Source of the DNA: Nitrospirota bacterium
GTDB lineage: Bacteria; Nitrospirota; Thermodesulfovibrionia; Thermodesulfovibrionales; Dissulfurispiraceae
Assembly: GCA_021791055.1 (NCBI GenBank)
Contig: JAJYXI010000046.1
Coordinates: 1 to 64,000, forward strand
Length of the DNA: 64,000 nt
Reading direction: 5' to 3'
The position numbers and the translations under genes are program-made. Positions 17,134-25,067 of this stretch are shown in pieces. The number at the start of each line of letters is the position of its first letter. Positions within the stretch are counted from its first letter, which is position 1. Below the pieces are notes generated by a model, which had not been told where the DNA came from, did no database searches, and saw only the letters and a program-made list of their open reading frames with translations.

Positions 17134-17394
17134 TTATCTGAACAGTTCCTCGAGAGTATAAAGCTTTGCCTTGCCTTTCTTCAAAGCCGTCAAGCCTTTT
17201 TTAATCTCATCCATAAATGCGTAGTCAGAGCGTATGGCAACCGTCTCCTTCCAGCCCTCAAACTCATCAGGGCTGACCAGTACGGCAGCAGGAGAGCCGT
17301 TTTTTGTAATAATGACCTCCTCATCTGTTCTGTAAACAGAATCCACAAGGCTGCTCAGCTTCATCTTCGCCTCAGAAAGTGATAATGTTTTCAT
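17134..17394 (-). CDS. Phd/YefM-family antitoxin
   Basis: This protein is about 86 residues long with an N-terminal Phd/YefM DNA-binding domain (LSLSEAKMKLSSLVDSV then EVIITKNGSPAAVLVSPDEFEGW) and a charged C-terminal tail that would wrap the toxin. I chose the start at 17394 because of AAGGAGG upstream and because the family begins with this MKT(L)SL pattern. It binds the toxin encoded directly downstream and probably represses its own promoter through the palindrome at 17411-17424. Confidence 0.86.
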   Translation of the reverse strand: MKTLSLSEAKMKLSSLVDSVYRTDEEVIITKNGSPAAVLVSPDEFEGWKETVAIRSDYAFMDEIKKGLTALKKGKAKLYTLEELFR

Positions 17395-17410
17395 TGAGTC
17401 AAACCTCCTT

Positions 17411-17424
17411 TCTGGTTGACCAGA
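17411..17424. promoter_or_regulatory. Candidate antitoxin operator palindrome
   Basis: TCTGGT-TG-ACCAGA lies just upstream of the antitoxin ribosome-binding site. A second palindrome, TTGATATATCAA, is at 17451-17462. Phd/YefM antitoxins bind such palindromes to repress their own operon; that this one does so is inference. Confidence 0.5.
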
Positions 17425-17544
17425 ATTAAGACTAATATAACAGAAATCTATTGATATATCAATATCCAGATCCGTAATCAATCATCACGAATATAGGTTG
17501 TTCTGAAAAAGGCTTTAAACTATTGCCACTGGAAATTTATCCGG

Positions 17545-18062
17545 CTATCTCAGCATATACAACAGCATCAGATTAATCACATACATCAGCAATATCCCTA
17601 TAGAATCCCATGCTAAAAGTAACGGTTTTTTCTCTGTGCGGTAGGTTAAACCGATAATTGCGATTGTTGTCATGGCAACGGCTGTCCTGGCCGGTACTTT
17701 TTCGTATTTCAATTCAATCGCTATTTCTTTTACAAATGCAGAAATCTGCCTTTTCTCGTAAAAATAGACTAATCTCATTGCAATAAAATAGATAACTACA
17801 AAAAACAGGGTATACGGCCCTATCCATATTTTAGGCCAGCCGGGTGGAAGGATGCGGTTGCCAAAAAACAGACCTATGGCAGCTATGCCCAGAAGCAGTA
17901 TTCCGAAGCCGGCAGAGATGTAACGGATGCCATGAGAACAACGCCTATCCATGTCCTTCCGAGGCCTGTCTTTTCGGCAATAATATCTCCGTACTTCGAA
18001 AGCCTTATGCCTGCATAGACAATAACCGATGTGCATACTATAAAAGCAATCCAGAGAAGCAT
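17545..18062 (-). pseudogene. Sodium/calcium exchanger (CaCA family) with two internal deletions
   Basis: From the ATG at 18062 (GGGAGG upstream) the frame reads [18 protein letters not shown] and [19 protein letters not shown], an alpha-1 repeat of a YrbG-like exchanger. It then shifts frame into [20 protein letters not shown], and later VPARTAV joins straight to AMTTIAIIGLTYR. Family members are about twice as long. Both alpha repeats have lost their middle parts: one deletion changes frame at a TCTGCCG sequence, the other is in frame. The ends are well preserved, so loss is recent, or reads were misassembled. The product cannot be a working exchanger. Confidence 0.82.
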
Positions 18063-18108
18063 CAGACCTCCCTATTTTTATTGAAAGATTCTCTGAAGTT
18101 AAGAAATT

Positions 18109-19512
18109 TTACTTGTAGCCACAAACAGATAGCCCTGGCGTAAGTTCAAGGGTCTCAAGATATGCCTTAGCCTTATCCAATGCCTCTTTAACTGCCCCCT
18201 TACCATAGAGTCCTATTGCAGCATAGTAAAAATCAAGTCTTATGAAATGTTTGAGAATATACTTCCAGGAATAGAATCTTTTCATTGCCTTGAGAGGTTC
18301 AATTTGGAGGGTCTCTGGATTCATCGTGGTGGGCTTAAAGACTACATGATGTGCATCGTATTTGCTCCAGTCTGTATGGAGGAGTCTGTCAGAATCCCTC
18401 ATCTCAAAAAATACTGGTGTTCCCGGCAGAGGTGTAAGGATCATAAACTGGATAGTGTCTATGTTGAGTTTGATTGCAAAATCAGTGGTTGCCTTTATTG
18501 TATCCACATTATCAGTGTCAGCACCGAGGACAAACATGCCATGAATTCTTATTCCATGATCTTTAACAGCTTTTATACAATTGACAATCTCGTCAACGTT
18601 TTGTTTTTTATTGTAAAGTTCAAGGGTCTTCGGATTTATGGACTCAAAACCCACATAGACTATGTCGCACTCTGCTTCAGCCATCAAACGGAGCAATTCG
18701 GAGTCCTTTGCAATATCCGTCCTTACCTGTGCAGAGGAGCCTACTTTTATTCCCTCATCGATCATGCCTTTAAGTATCGCCTTTGTCCGGTCTTTTTTAG
18801 CAGTAAAATTATCATCCACAAAAAAGACAGTAGACTTTGAGACAGATGCAACGTGTCTAAGTTCTTTAAGGGTGGCGTCAACTGATTTAAACCTGTATTT
18901 TCTGCCAAACATCTGGATGACAGAGCAGAATTTACAATCAAATGGACAGCCACGGGATGTGGATACGGGGTATACATTTGTAGGTTTCCACCCATGAACG
19001 AGGGAGAAGTCAGGCTCTGGCAAGATATCCATATCTTTAAGTAGTGGCCTTGAAGGATTATGTATGATATTACCTGATGCATCTTTATAAGAGATGCCAT
19101 GGATAGTCTCTACGGAATGCCTGGCGTTTTTTATATATTCAATTAGTTCGGGAAGGGTATAGTCGCCCTCACCCCTTACTACATAATCTGCATGTTCAAG
19201 GGCCTCTTCTGGCAGAAAGGATGGATGGGCACCTCCAATTATCACTGTGATGCCAGATTTCCTCAATCTATCTGCGAGCTCGTATGCCCTGATAGCGGTT
19301 GGTGTTATGGTGGATATGCAAACGATGTCAGAATTCTCTATAAATGACCAGTCAGGTTCCTTTATATCCTCTATAAATACCCTGACATTATAGCCCTCAT
19401 CTCTAAGGATTGTGGAGAGTAAAATAGAGCCAAGCCTTGGGATTGGGAATCTGCTGAATATATGTGCACCCGGGGATTTAACTTCTATAAATGAAATATT
19501 CTCAATCCGCAT
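18109..19512 (-). CDS. B12-binding-domain radical SAM protein
   Basis: The product is about 467 residues. The N-terminal part is a cobalamin-binding-like domain (RLGSILLSTILRDEGYNVRVF, VIIGGAHPSFLPEEAL); the middle is a radical SAM domain with the cluster motif CPFDCKFC and FVDDNFTAKKDR; the C-terminal part has PLPGTPVFFEM. Such BchE/HpnJ-like enzymes carry out methylations or ring rearrangements in lipid, pigment or cofactor synthesis. The substrate cannot be told from sequence. The start is not certain: an ATG 12 codons further upstream is open, and neither has a good Shine-Dalgarno sequence. Confidence 0.85.
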   Translation of the reverse strand: MRIENISFIEVKSPGAHIFSRFPIPRLGSILLSTILRDEGYNVRVFIEDIKEPDWSFIENSDIVCISTITPTAIRAYELADRLRKSGITVIIGGAHPSFLPEEALEHADYVVRGEGDYTLPELIEYIKNARHSVETIHGISYKDASGNIIHNPSRPLLKDMDILPEPDFSLVHGWKPTNVYPVSTSRGCPFDCKFCSVIQMFGRKYRFKSVDATLKELRHVASVSKSTVFFVDDNFTAKKDRTKAILKGMIDEGIKVGSSAQVRTDIAKDSELLRLMAEAECDIVYVGFESINPKTLELYNKKQNVDEIVNCIKAVKDHGIRIHGMFVLGADTDNVDTIKATTDFAIKLNIDTIQFMILTPLPGTPVFFEMRDSDRLLHTDWSKYDAHHVVFKPTTMNPETLQIEPLKAMKRFYSWKYILKHFIRLDFYYAAIGLYGKGAVKEALDKAKAYLETLELTPGLSVCGYK

Positions 19513-19570
19513 AATAAAAACTATAGACTGAAAAAAAGATTTATGCAATAGCCATGGACCTAAAATAGGA

Positions 19571-20487
19571 TTATCTATGATACTTGGTTACAAGAAATCT
19601 ATCCGATTCAAGATAATCTATGGCATTGTTAACATCTTTCCTCTTGCCTATTAACAAAAGCACATCGCCAGATTTTAATACAAAATCAGGTGACGGATTC
19701 TGATGAACTTCTTCTCCCCGCTGAACAGCGATAATGGTTGCGCCTGTCTCTGCCCTTAAGCGAGGGCAAGGGAAAGTCCGAGTTTGGAGGTGAGAAAAGC
19801 GGTGCCTATACAGAGCAATATTATGGTAATGACAAAGAGTTCGCGGCTTCTGGTCTTTACCACTTCGTGCAGCATATGGGGAACAGCCCACCTTGCGGCA
19901 AAAAGGACTATGCCTACAACCATGAAGGCCTTGAGCATCGTAAATGCAATCCTTTCCATTCCTCCGCTGTTGCCTGCGAGCACCGGGATAAGGAGCATGA
20001 AAGGCACTACGCATAAGTCCTGAAATATTAGTATCCCGACCGAAGATCGTCCGTGCGGCGCATTGATTTCAGCCCTGTCCATCAGCAGCTTGATGACTAT
20101 TGCCGTACTGCTCAAAGCCACCAGAAATCCATCAAAAACAGCCTCATTCAATCCTTGTTTGAGAAAGAAAAAGCTCAAAAGCACAATCAATCCTGTGGTA
20201 AATATCACCTGAAGCAGCCCTCCGACTAAAACCTGAGAACGGAGCATCATGAAATTTTTCAAGGAAAACTCAAGCCCGATGGTGAACATGAGCAGTATAA
20301 CGCCGATTTCTGCAAGGAGTTCGACATCGTGGACATCTTTGATGAACTGAAATCCGTGAGGCCCCAAGATTACTCCGGCGACAAGAAAACCGACAACAGA
20401 TGGAATCCTCAGCCTTCCCAATATAAACACCACAAAGGCTGAAAATCCGAAAATTATTACCAGTGCCTTTAAAAATTCTAATTCCAT
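19571..20487 (-). pseudogene. Kef-type potassium/proton antiporter with central deletion
   Basis: The N-terminal 240 residues are a normal CPA2 antiporter start (RIPSVVGFLVAGVILGPHG, GVILLMFTIGLEFSL, ALSSTAIVIKLLMDR) up to KLGLSLALA, where a stop follows. In another frame the sequence then resumes as LRAETGATIIAVQRGEE and SGDVLLLIGKRKDV, the end of a TrkA-C domain. Full-length relatives have about 650 residues, so the second half of the membrane domain and the whole TrkA-N domain are missing. The junction is near 19757. An intact, shorter CPA2 antiporter lies at 20660, which may make this copy dispensable. Confidence 0.82.
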
Positions 20488-20509
20488 ATTTTTTATGGTA
20501 GCATAGATT

Positions 20510-20656
20510 ATGTTTTACTACTGCCCGATTTTATTATCAATCTTCAGCTATTACAGGAAATGCCCGAAATGCAAAAAAGCCCAGCATTTCAAAAACAAGA
20601 AAAGGGGAGATACTGTACGCTGCAAAAAGTGCGGGCATGAATTTGTGCTGAAATAG
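20510..20656 (+). CDS. Small zinc-ribbon protein (48 aa)
   Basis: This short plus-strand ORF lies in the gap between two minus-strand antiporter genes. It encodes MFYYCPILLSIFSYYRK followed by CPKC (18-21) and CKKCGHEF (38-41), the four cysteines of a zinc ribbon, with a basic C-terminal half. A few C-terminal codons approach the end of the 20660 gene in convergent orientation. No clear Shine-Dalgarno sequence is visible. The spacing of the cysteine pairs argues that it is a real coding sequence. Function is unknown. Confidence 0.55.
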   Translation: MFYYCPILLSIFSYYRKCPKCKKAQHFKNKKRGDTVRCKKCGHEFVLK

Positions 20657-20659
20657 GTT

Positions 20660-21856
20660 TCATTCCTCTTTCTTCATTACAAACCTCAATAGAATAGGCG
20701 CAAATAATGTTGTAAGTGCAACCACAAAAACAATCACCGCATAAATCGTGTCGTCAAATATCTTGCTCCTCTTTCCAATATCCGCAAATATGAGCCCCAC
20801 CTCACCCCGTGGAACCATTGCAATTCCCGTGGAAAGCTTTGCCCTTATATCTCCTTTAACCCATACACCGCTCGCCATCTTTGCAATGACTGCTCCCGCA
20901 GTGAGGAGTCCTGCCATATGCCAGAAGGTCACGGATGTAAAGTCGATAACCTTGAGATTGATGGATGCCCCGACAATCACAAAGAATATGGGGACAAAAA
21001 GGTCGATGATGGGTTTCATATTCTCCTCTATCTTTTCTGCCAGACCGTGGCTGTAATGGTCTATGGTTGCACCGAGGGGAAGGAAAAATCTCCTTGCAAG
21101 GGCAATGCCTGCTGCAAAAGAGCCCAATATCTCAGGGGCGCCGACCTTGTGGGAGATGACTGCCAGTGTGAGAATGACGGAGATGATGATTGTGGGAATC
21201 ATACCCTTTGTCCTGCTGCTTGAGGAAAGCTTTGATATGAGCGGGACAAAGAGCTTTGTAATTACCGGAGCGATTAATAAAAAGATGGTAATGAATCCCA
21301 GCACCTTTACAGTATTGATTATATTAATCTCTCCTTTGATTGCAAAGTCGTACAATACTGCAAGTATAACAACTCCAACCACATCATCGAGGACAGCGGC
21401 GCCGAGGACTATCTTTGCCGTTTTTGTGCGGTGTTTTCTGAGGTCTACAAGAACCCGCACCGTTATACCGATGCTGGTTGCAACGAGGGTTCCCCCGATA
21501 AAGAGAGAGGCCACAAACGGCAAATGAAAAACATGATTGCTTATCCAGAAACCGGCCAGGGCAGGAAGCAATACTCCTGTAGCAGCAACGAGTGATGACT
21601 GTATCCCTACTTTAACAAGCTGCCCTACATCAGTTTCGAGTCCAACCTCAAAGAGAAGAAGCAGTATTCCTATCTCTGCAAGGAGATATAAGGTCGCATC
21701 GGGAACTATTATGCCTAAAAGGCTCGGCCCGATGATTATGCCTGCAATGACCTCCCCCAGCACAGAAGGAAGACGCAAAAATGCAAAGACCTCTGCAAAG
21801 AGCTTTGCAGTAATCAAAATCGTTAAAAGTTTTAAGAAGAACTCCGATACTTCCAT
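20660..21856 (-). CDS. CPA2-family cation/proton antiporter
   Basis: This 398-residue membrane protein has about 11-12 hydrophobic helices. It contains LRLPSVLGEVIAGIIIGP near the N-terminus, LYLLAEIGILLLLFEVGLETD, the discontinuous-helix region VLGAAVLDDVVGVVILAVL with a DD pair as in proton-coupled antiporters, and VPRGEVGLIF near the end. No TrkA-N domain is attached. It exchanges Na+ or K+ for H+. The start at 21856 is chosen for GAGG five bases upstream. It is last in the overlapping operon that begins at gpgS, so an osmotic role is likely. Confidence 0.9.
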   Translation of the reverse strand: MEVSEFFLKLLTILITAKLFAEVFAFLRLPSVLGEVIAGIIIGPSLLGIIVPDATLYLLAEIGILLLLFEVGLETDVGQLVKVGIQSSLVAATGVLLPALAGFWISNHVFHLPFVASLFIGGTLVATSIGITVRVLVDLRKHRTKTAKIVLGAAVLDDVVGVVILAVLYDFAIKGEINIINTVKVLGFITIFLLIAPVITKLFVPLISKLSSSSRTKGMIPTIIISVILTLAVISHKVGAPEILGSFAAGIALARRFFLPLGATIDHYSHGLAEKIEENMKPIIDLFVPIFFVIVGASINLKVIDFTSVTFWHMAGLLTAGAVIAKMASGVWVKGDIRAKLSTGIAMVPRGEVGLIFADIGKRSKIFDDTIYAVIVFVVALTTLFAPILLRFVMKKEE

Positions 21857-21871
21857 CGTCACCTCGATTGC

Positions 21872-22567
21872 TTATATGTGTTCAATCTCGTCTTTTTCTT
21901 CACCCTTCATCTTCTTCTCAAGGTAATCCTTTGCCATATCCCTTCCACCGAGACCAAAGGCTATGGAAAGGGCGAGAACGATTCCGCCGAATACTATTGC
22001 AAAGGCAATAATTATCGTCTCCCTTCCTATTCCAAGTTGCTCAAGCGCCATTGTGGCTGCAAGAAGGAATATGGTCAATTTTACAAATCTTCCCATCAAC
22101 CCTGATGCCTTTAATCCTGCATTTACCGAGGCTATAAGGGCGGCCCTTCCAAAGAAATTGCTCAACAGATAACCTATCAGGAGAATGATGATCGCAACAA
22201 ACAGATTGGGCAGATAAAGGAAAAACCTCTCAAGGAGCCTTTCTATTGCCGGCACATTCAGGCTGCTTAAGGATATTATGACGAAAATAAAAAATACCAG
22301 CCAGCCGGCAAATCGTCCAATAATAGAGGATAAACTTTCCTTCATACCTCCCTTTAAGAGAATATTATTGATGCCATGCCTTTCGGAAAATTCATCGACC
22401 TTCAAAATCCTGAGCAGCCGGCCGAGTACCTTTTTAGTCAGCCAGCCGGCAAATAATCCGGTTAGCAACAGCAATATTGCTGAAATTAAATTAGGGAGAA
22501 ATTGTATGAACCTCTCTAAAAACCCTTCTAAAGGCTCTGATATAAGCCTTTCAAATATATTCTTCAT
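21872..22567 (-). CDS. Mechanosensitive-channel-like membrane protein (conserved TM helix)
   Basis: This 231-residue protein has five hydrophobic helices and the repeated patterns LPNLISAILLLLTGLFAGWL and LPNLFVAIIILLIGYLLSNF, followed by FGGIVLALSIAFGLGGRD. These are the conserved TM-helix repeats (PF05552 type) seen in CmpX/MscS-related proteins, here without the full MscS beta domain. It may form or modulate an osmotic channel. Its start overlaps the end of the glycosyltransferase gene by 1-2 nt and has GGAGG, so it is translationally coupled to it. Confidence 0.8.
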   Translation of the reverse strand: MKNIFERLISEPLEGFLERFIQFLPNLISAILLLLTGLFAGWLTKKVLGRLLRILKVDEFSERHGINNILLKGGMKESLSSIIGRFAGWLVFFIFVIISLSSLNVPAIERLLERFFLYLPNLFVAIIILLIGYLLSNFFGRAALIASVNAGLKASGLMGRFVKLTIFLLAATMALEQLGIGRETIIIAFAIVFGGIVLALSIAFGLGGRDMAKDYLEKKMKGEEKDEIEHI

Positions 22568-22568
22568 T

Positions 22569-23837
22569 TCACACCTCCTGCTGCCATTTCTCGATAAGCA
22601 AGCTTTTTTTATTCTCAAAGGCGATGCATAGATTTTCTATCTTTTCCTCCACCTCCTCTGCATCGCTCTCCCATGTCTCCAGCACAAAAGACGCGGTTCT
22701 TCCTATATAAAGCGGCGTCAGCGACTTGAGCAGGTGCTCTTTGTTAATCAGCTTCTTGTGGGCTGCAATGGCAAAACTGTAAATAATCTCCACCCATATC
22801 TCATCGGGGATATGGAATTCCTCTTTTGGCAGCCCCTCTGCCTTATTTAAGAAATCTATAATGACTTCCGGCAGGAATTCCTTCCATATATCCATGAGTT
22901 CTTTTACACCAAGCCTGAATTTATCAATCATCCTGTCCACATTTACATTTACAGGCTCAAGCCCCACAGCGTATTGAAAGCCGCAGGTCAGTAGTGATTC
23001 CGAGCTTTTTATATTTTTCCAGACATCTGAATATGTCTCCATAAGGTCAAATGTCGCTCCGACCACCTGATAAAGCATTGCGCTTAAATCAGCGCCCGGG
23101 TCTTTAGGGTCGTGAATCTTGGCTCCCAGAAATGACTGGCATACCTTGAAATCATTGGCAATGGCAGTGGTTGTCATCCATATATCTATTCCATATTTTG
23201 CGACATCCGTCTCCCACACATCCTTGCTCAGATAAAACCTTGCCAGCTTGCCGGAGAAACCAAAGTCGCCGCCTATAGGCTGCCTTATCCTTTTGCCGTA
23301 CAATGCCCTCGTCAAAGGATACACTATGCTGTTCGTTATAGTGCCGTCGTATTTATGCCTGTGATAAAGGGGGGCAACATAATCAAGATTGCCTTCAACC
23401 ACAGGTTTAATGAGAAGCTCTATCCACTCAGGCGTAATACTCCTCAGATCGGAATCCACGACTGCGCACGCCTTCACATTCAAGGCATCCGCCATCTCGA
23501 ATATTGTCCTGAATGCGCTTCCCTTGCCGGGTATGCCATGATAGGGTGTTGTTATTTTAAAAGCCGGCCTTACCCTGTGATGAAGAAGGATCGATTGGAA
23601 ATCCTCAATGGTTGCACTCTGGACAGCATCCATCGTGCCGTCAGTAGAACCACCATCTGAATTTACAAGCACGCACCTTTTATCGGGGAAATACTTGGCA
23701 AACCCTGCCTGCACAGCCCTCACCACATGGCCTATTGTCCGGGCATTATTGTAGCTCGGAATGCCGACAAGGATGTCAGCAGTCCCTATCTCGCCTATCC
23801 TTTCCTTAATCTCTTTTCTGAGAATGATGCTATCCAT
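22569..23837 (-). CDS. GT-A glycosyltransferase (mannosylglycerate-synthase-like)
   Basis: This 422-residue cytoplasmic GT-A enzyme begins ILVGIPSYNNARTIG, with LVNSDGGSTDGT, a CAVVDSDLRSITPEW region carrying the DxD-type metal site, and GGDFGFSGKLARFYL. GIDIWMTTTAIA follows. The layout resembles GT78 mannosylglycerate synthase and the second enzyme of mannosylglucosylglycerate synthesis, by memory rather than by alignment. The sugar donor and acceptor are unknown. The ATG at 23837 is fused to the stop of the M23 gene (TAAAATG), and the gene belongs to the gpgS operon. Confidence 0.75.
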   Translation of the reverse strand: MDSIILRKEIKERIGEIGTADILVGIPSYNNARTIGHVVRAVQAGFAKYFPDKRCVLVNSDGGSTDGTMDAVQSATIEDFQSILLHHRVRPAFKITTPYHGIPGKGSAFRTIFEMADALNVKACAVVDSDLRSITPEWIELLIKPVVEGNLDYVAPLYHRHKYDGTITNSIVYPLTRALYGKRIRQPIGGDFGFSGKLARFYLSKDVWETDVAKYGIDIWMTTTAIANDFKVCQSFLGAKIHDPKDPGADLSAMLYQVVGATFDLMETYSDVWKNIKSSESLLTCGFQYAVGLEPVNVNVDRMIDKFRLGVKELMDIWKEFLPEVIIDFLNKAEGLPKEEFHIPDEIWVEIIYSFAIAAHKKLINKEHLLKSLTPLYIGRTASFVLETWESDAEEVEEKIENLCIAFENKKSLLIEKWQQEV

Positions 23838-23838
23838 T

Positions 23839-25044
23839 TTATTTTTTAGCAAGGACAACAGCCGTCGGCGTAATGGAAGCAAGCCTTCCATCCATCTGGT
23901 TTTTAAACCCCCTGAATTCAGCCATTAATTTCTTTGGAATCGAATTTCCCTTCAGCGATTTCACGGTTACGGGATTAACAGGCCTGTTACTAACCCTCAT
24001 CTCATAATGCAGGTGCGGCCCTGTTGCAAGCCCTGTTGAGCCTACATAACCTATAATCTGTCCCTGCCTAACCTTTGTTCCGCTTTTAATACCGCCGAAT
24101 CTGGATAAATGGCCGTAATATGTCTTGTAGCCGTTGGGATGTTTTATTATCACGAGATTTCCGTATTGCCCCTTTTTGCCTGCAAAGACAACCGTTCCAT
24201 CGCCTATTGCGGAAACAGGAGTTCCCACAGGCGCGGCATAATCAAGCCCGTGATGCGGCCTGTAAATCTTCAGTACCGGATGGAAACGGTTTATCGAAAA
24301 GCCTGAGCTAACCCGTCTGAAACTCAAAGGCGCTTTCAGGAATGCCCTTCTCAGGGATTTACCTTCATCATCGTAATAATCGACCTTTCCATCATGTTCG
24401 AATCTATAGGCACGGTATGCCTCGCCGTTATTTACAAACTCCGCAGAGAGTATATTGCCGTATTTTTTGAACTCTCCATTCAGATAAAATCCCTCCACTG
24501 CAATCTTGAATGCATCTCCGTTTCGAAGATCCGATGTGAAGTCTATATCCCACGCAAATATATCCGAAAGCTGAAGAGCCAGCATTATATTTTCGCTGCC
24601 GTTTCCCACAGAAGATATGAGATTGTCCTTTATCACACCGCCTAAATGCAGGGTTCTTTTTTCATACTCTACGTCCTTTTTCTCAGCGCAAAATCCGGAT
24701 TCGGTGCGATAGATGTTCAAAACAGAGTCGTCGTTTATCCAGTAAATAAAGGAGTTTATCCGGTTGTTATCATCTATTATTATTTTGTACGGCTGTCCGG
24801 GGTATAATTCCCTCAATTTATGGATGTTGGCTGACGCTTCCTTAATTCTAAAAAGCTCTGTTATATTCAGATTATATCTTTTAAAGATATTGAAGAGAGT
24901 CTCTCCTTTTCTGACCGTCCCGCTTATTTCTCTGTATTTTCCGTATTCCCCGGCATTTTCCTGTTTATTGAAGATGTCGAAGTCCCCTCGCATCATGAGA
25001 AATGCCGTTATCAGAAAGACCGCTGTTATGAGTATCCTTTTCAT
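23839..25044 (-). CDS. M23-family peptidoglycan endopeptidase
   Basis: This 401-residue envelope protein has an N-terminal signal anchor (ILITAVFLITAFLMM), an OapA/LysM-like domain (GTVRKGETLFNIFKRYNLN), a linker, and a C-terminal LytM/M23 domain with the zinc ligands in HHGLDYAAPVGTPV and GPHLHYEMR. It should cut peptide cross-links in peptidoglycan. The start at 25044 has GGGGAATA before it; a possible earlier ATG overlaps the gpgS stop. It sits between gpgS and a second glycosyltransferase, an unusual place for a cell-wall enzyme. Confidence 0.9.
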   Translation of the reverse strand: MKRILITAVFLITAFLMMRGDFDIFNKQENAGEYGKYREISGTVRKGETLFNIFKRYNLNITELFRIKEASANIHKLRELYPGQPYKIIIDDNNRINSFIYWINDDSVLNIYRTESGFCAEKKDVEYEKRTLHLGGVIKDNLISSVGNGSENIMLALQLSDIFAWDIDFTSDLRNGDAFKIAVEGFYLNGEFKKYGNILSAEFVNNGEAYRAYRFEHDGKVDYYDDEGKSLRRAFLKAPLSFRRVSSGFSINRFHPVLKIYRPHHGLDYAAPVGTPVSAIGDGTVVFAGKKGQYGNLVIIKHPNGYKTYYGHLSRFGGIKSGTKVRQGQIIGYVGSTGLATGPHLHYEMRVSNRPVNPVTVKSLKGNSIPKKLMAEFRGFKNQMDGRLASITPTAVVLAKK

Positions 25045-25067
25045 TATTCCCCTTTGACCTCCTTTCA

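Noticed and set aside
19738-20016. Plus-strand ORF opposite the broken Kef gene
   Set aside because: It is the complement of the antiporter coding sequence, with no start signal and atypical composition.
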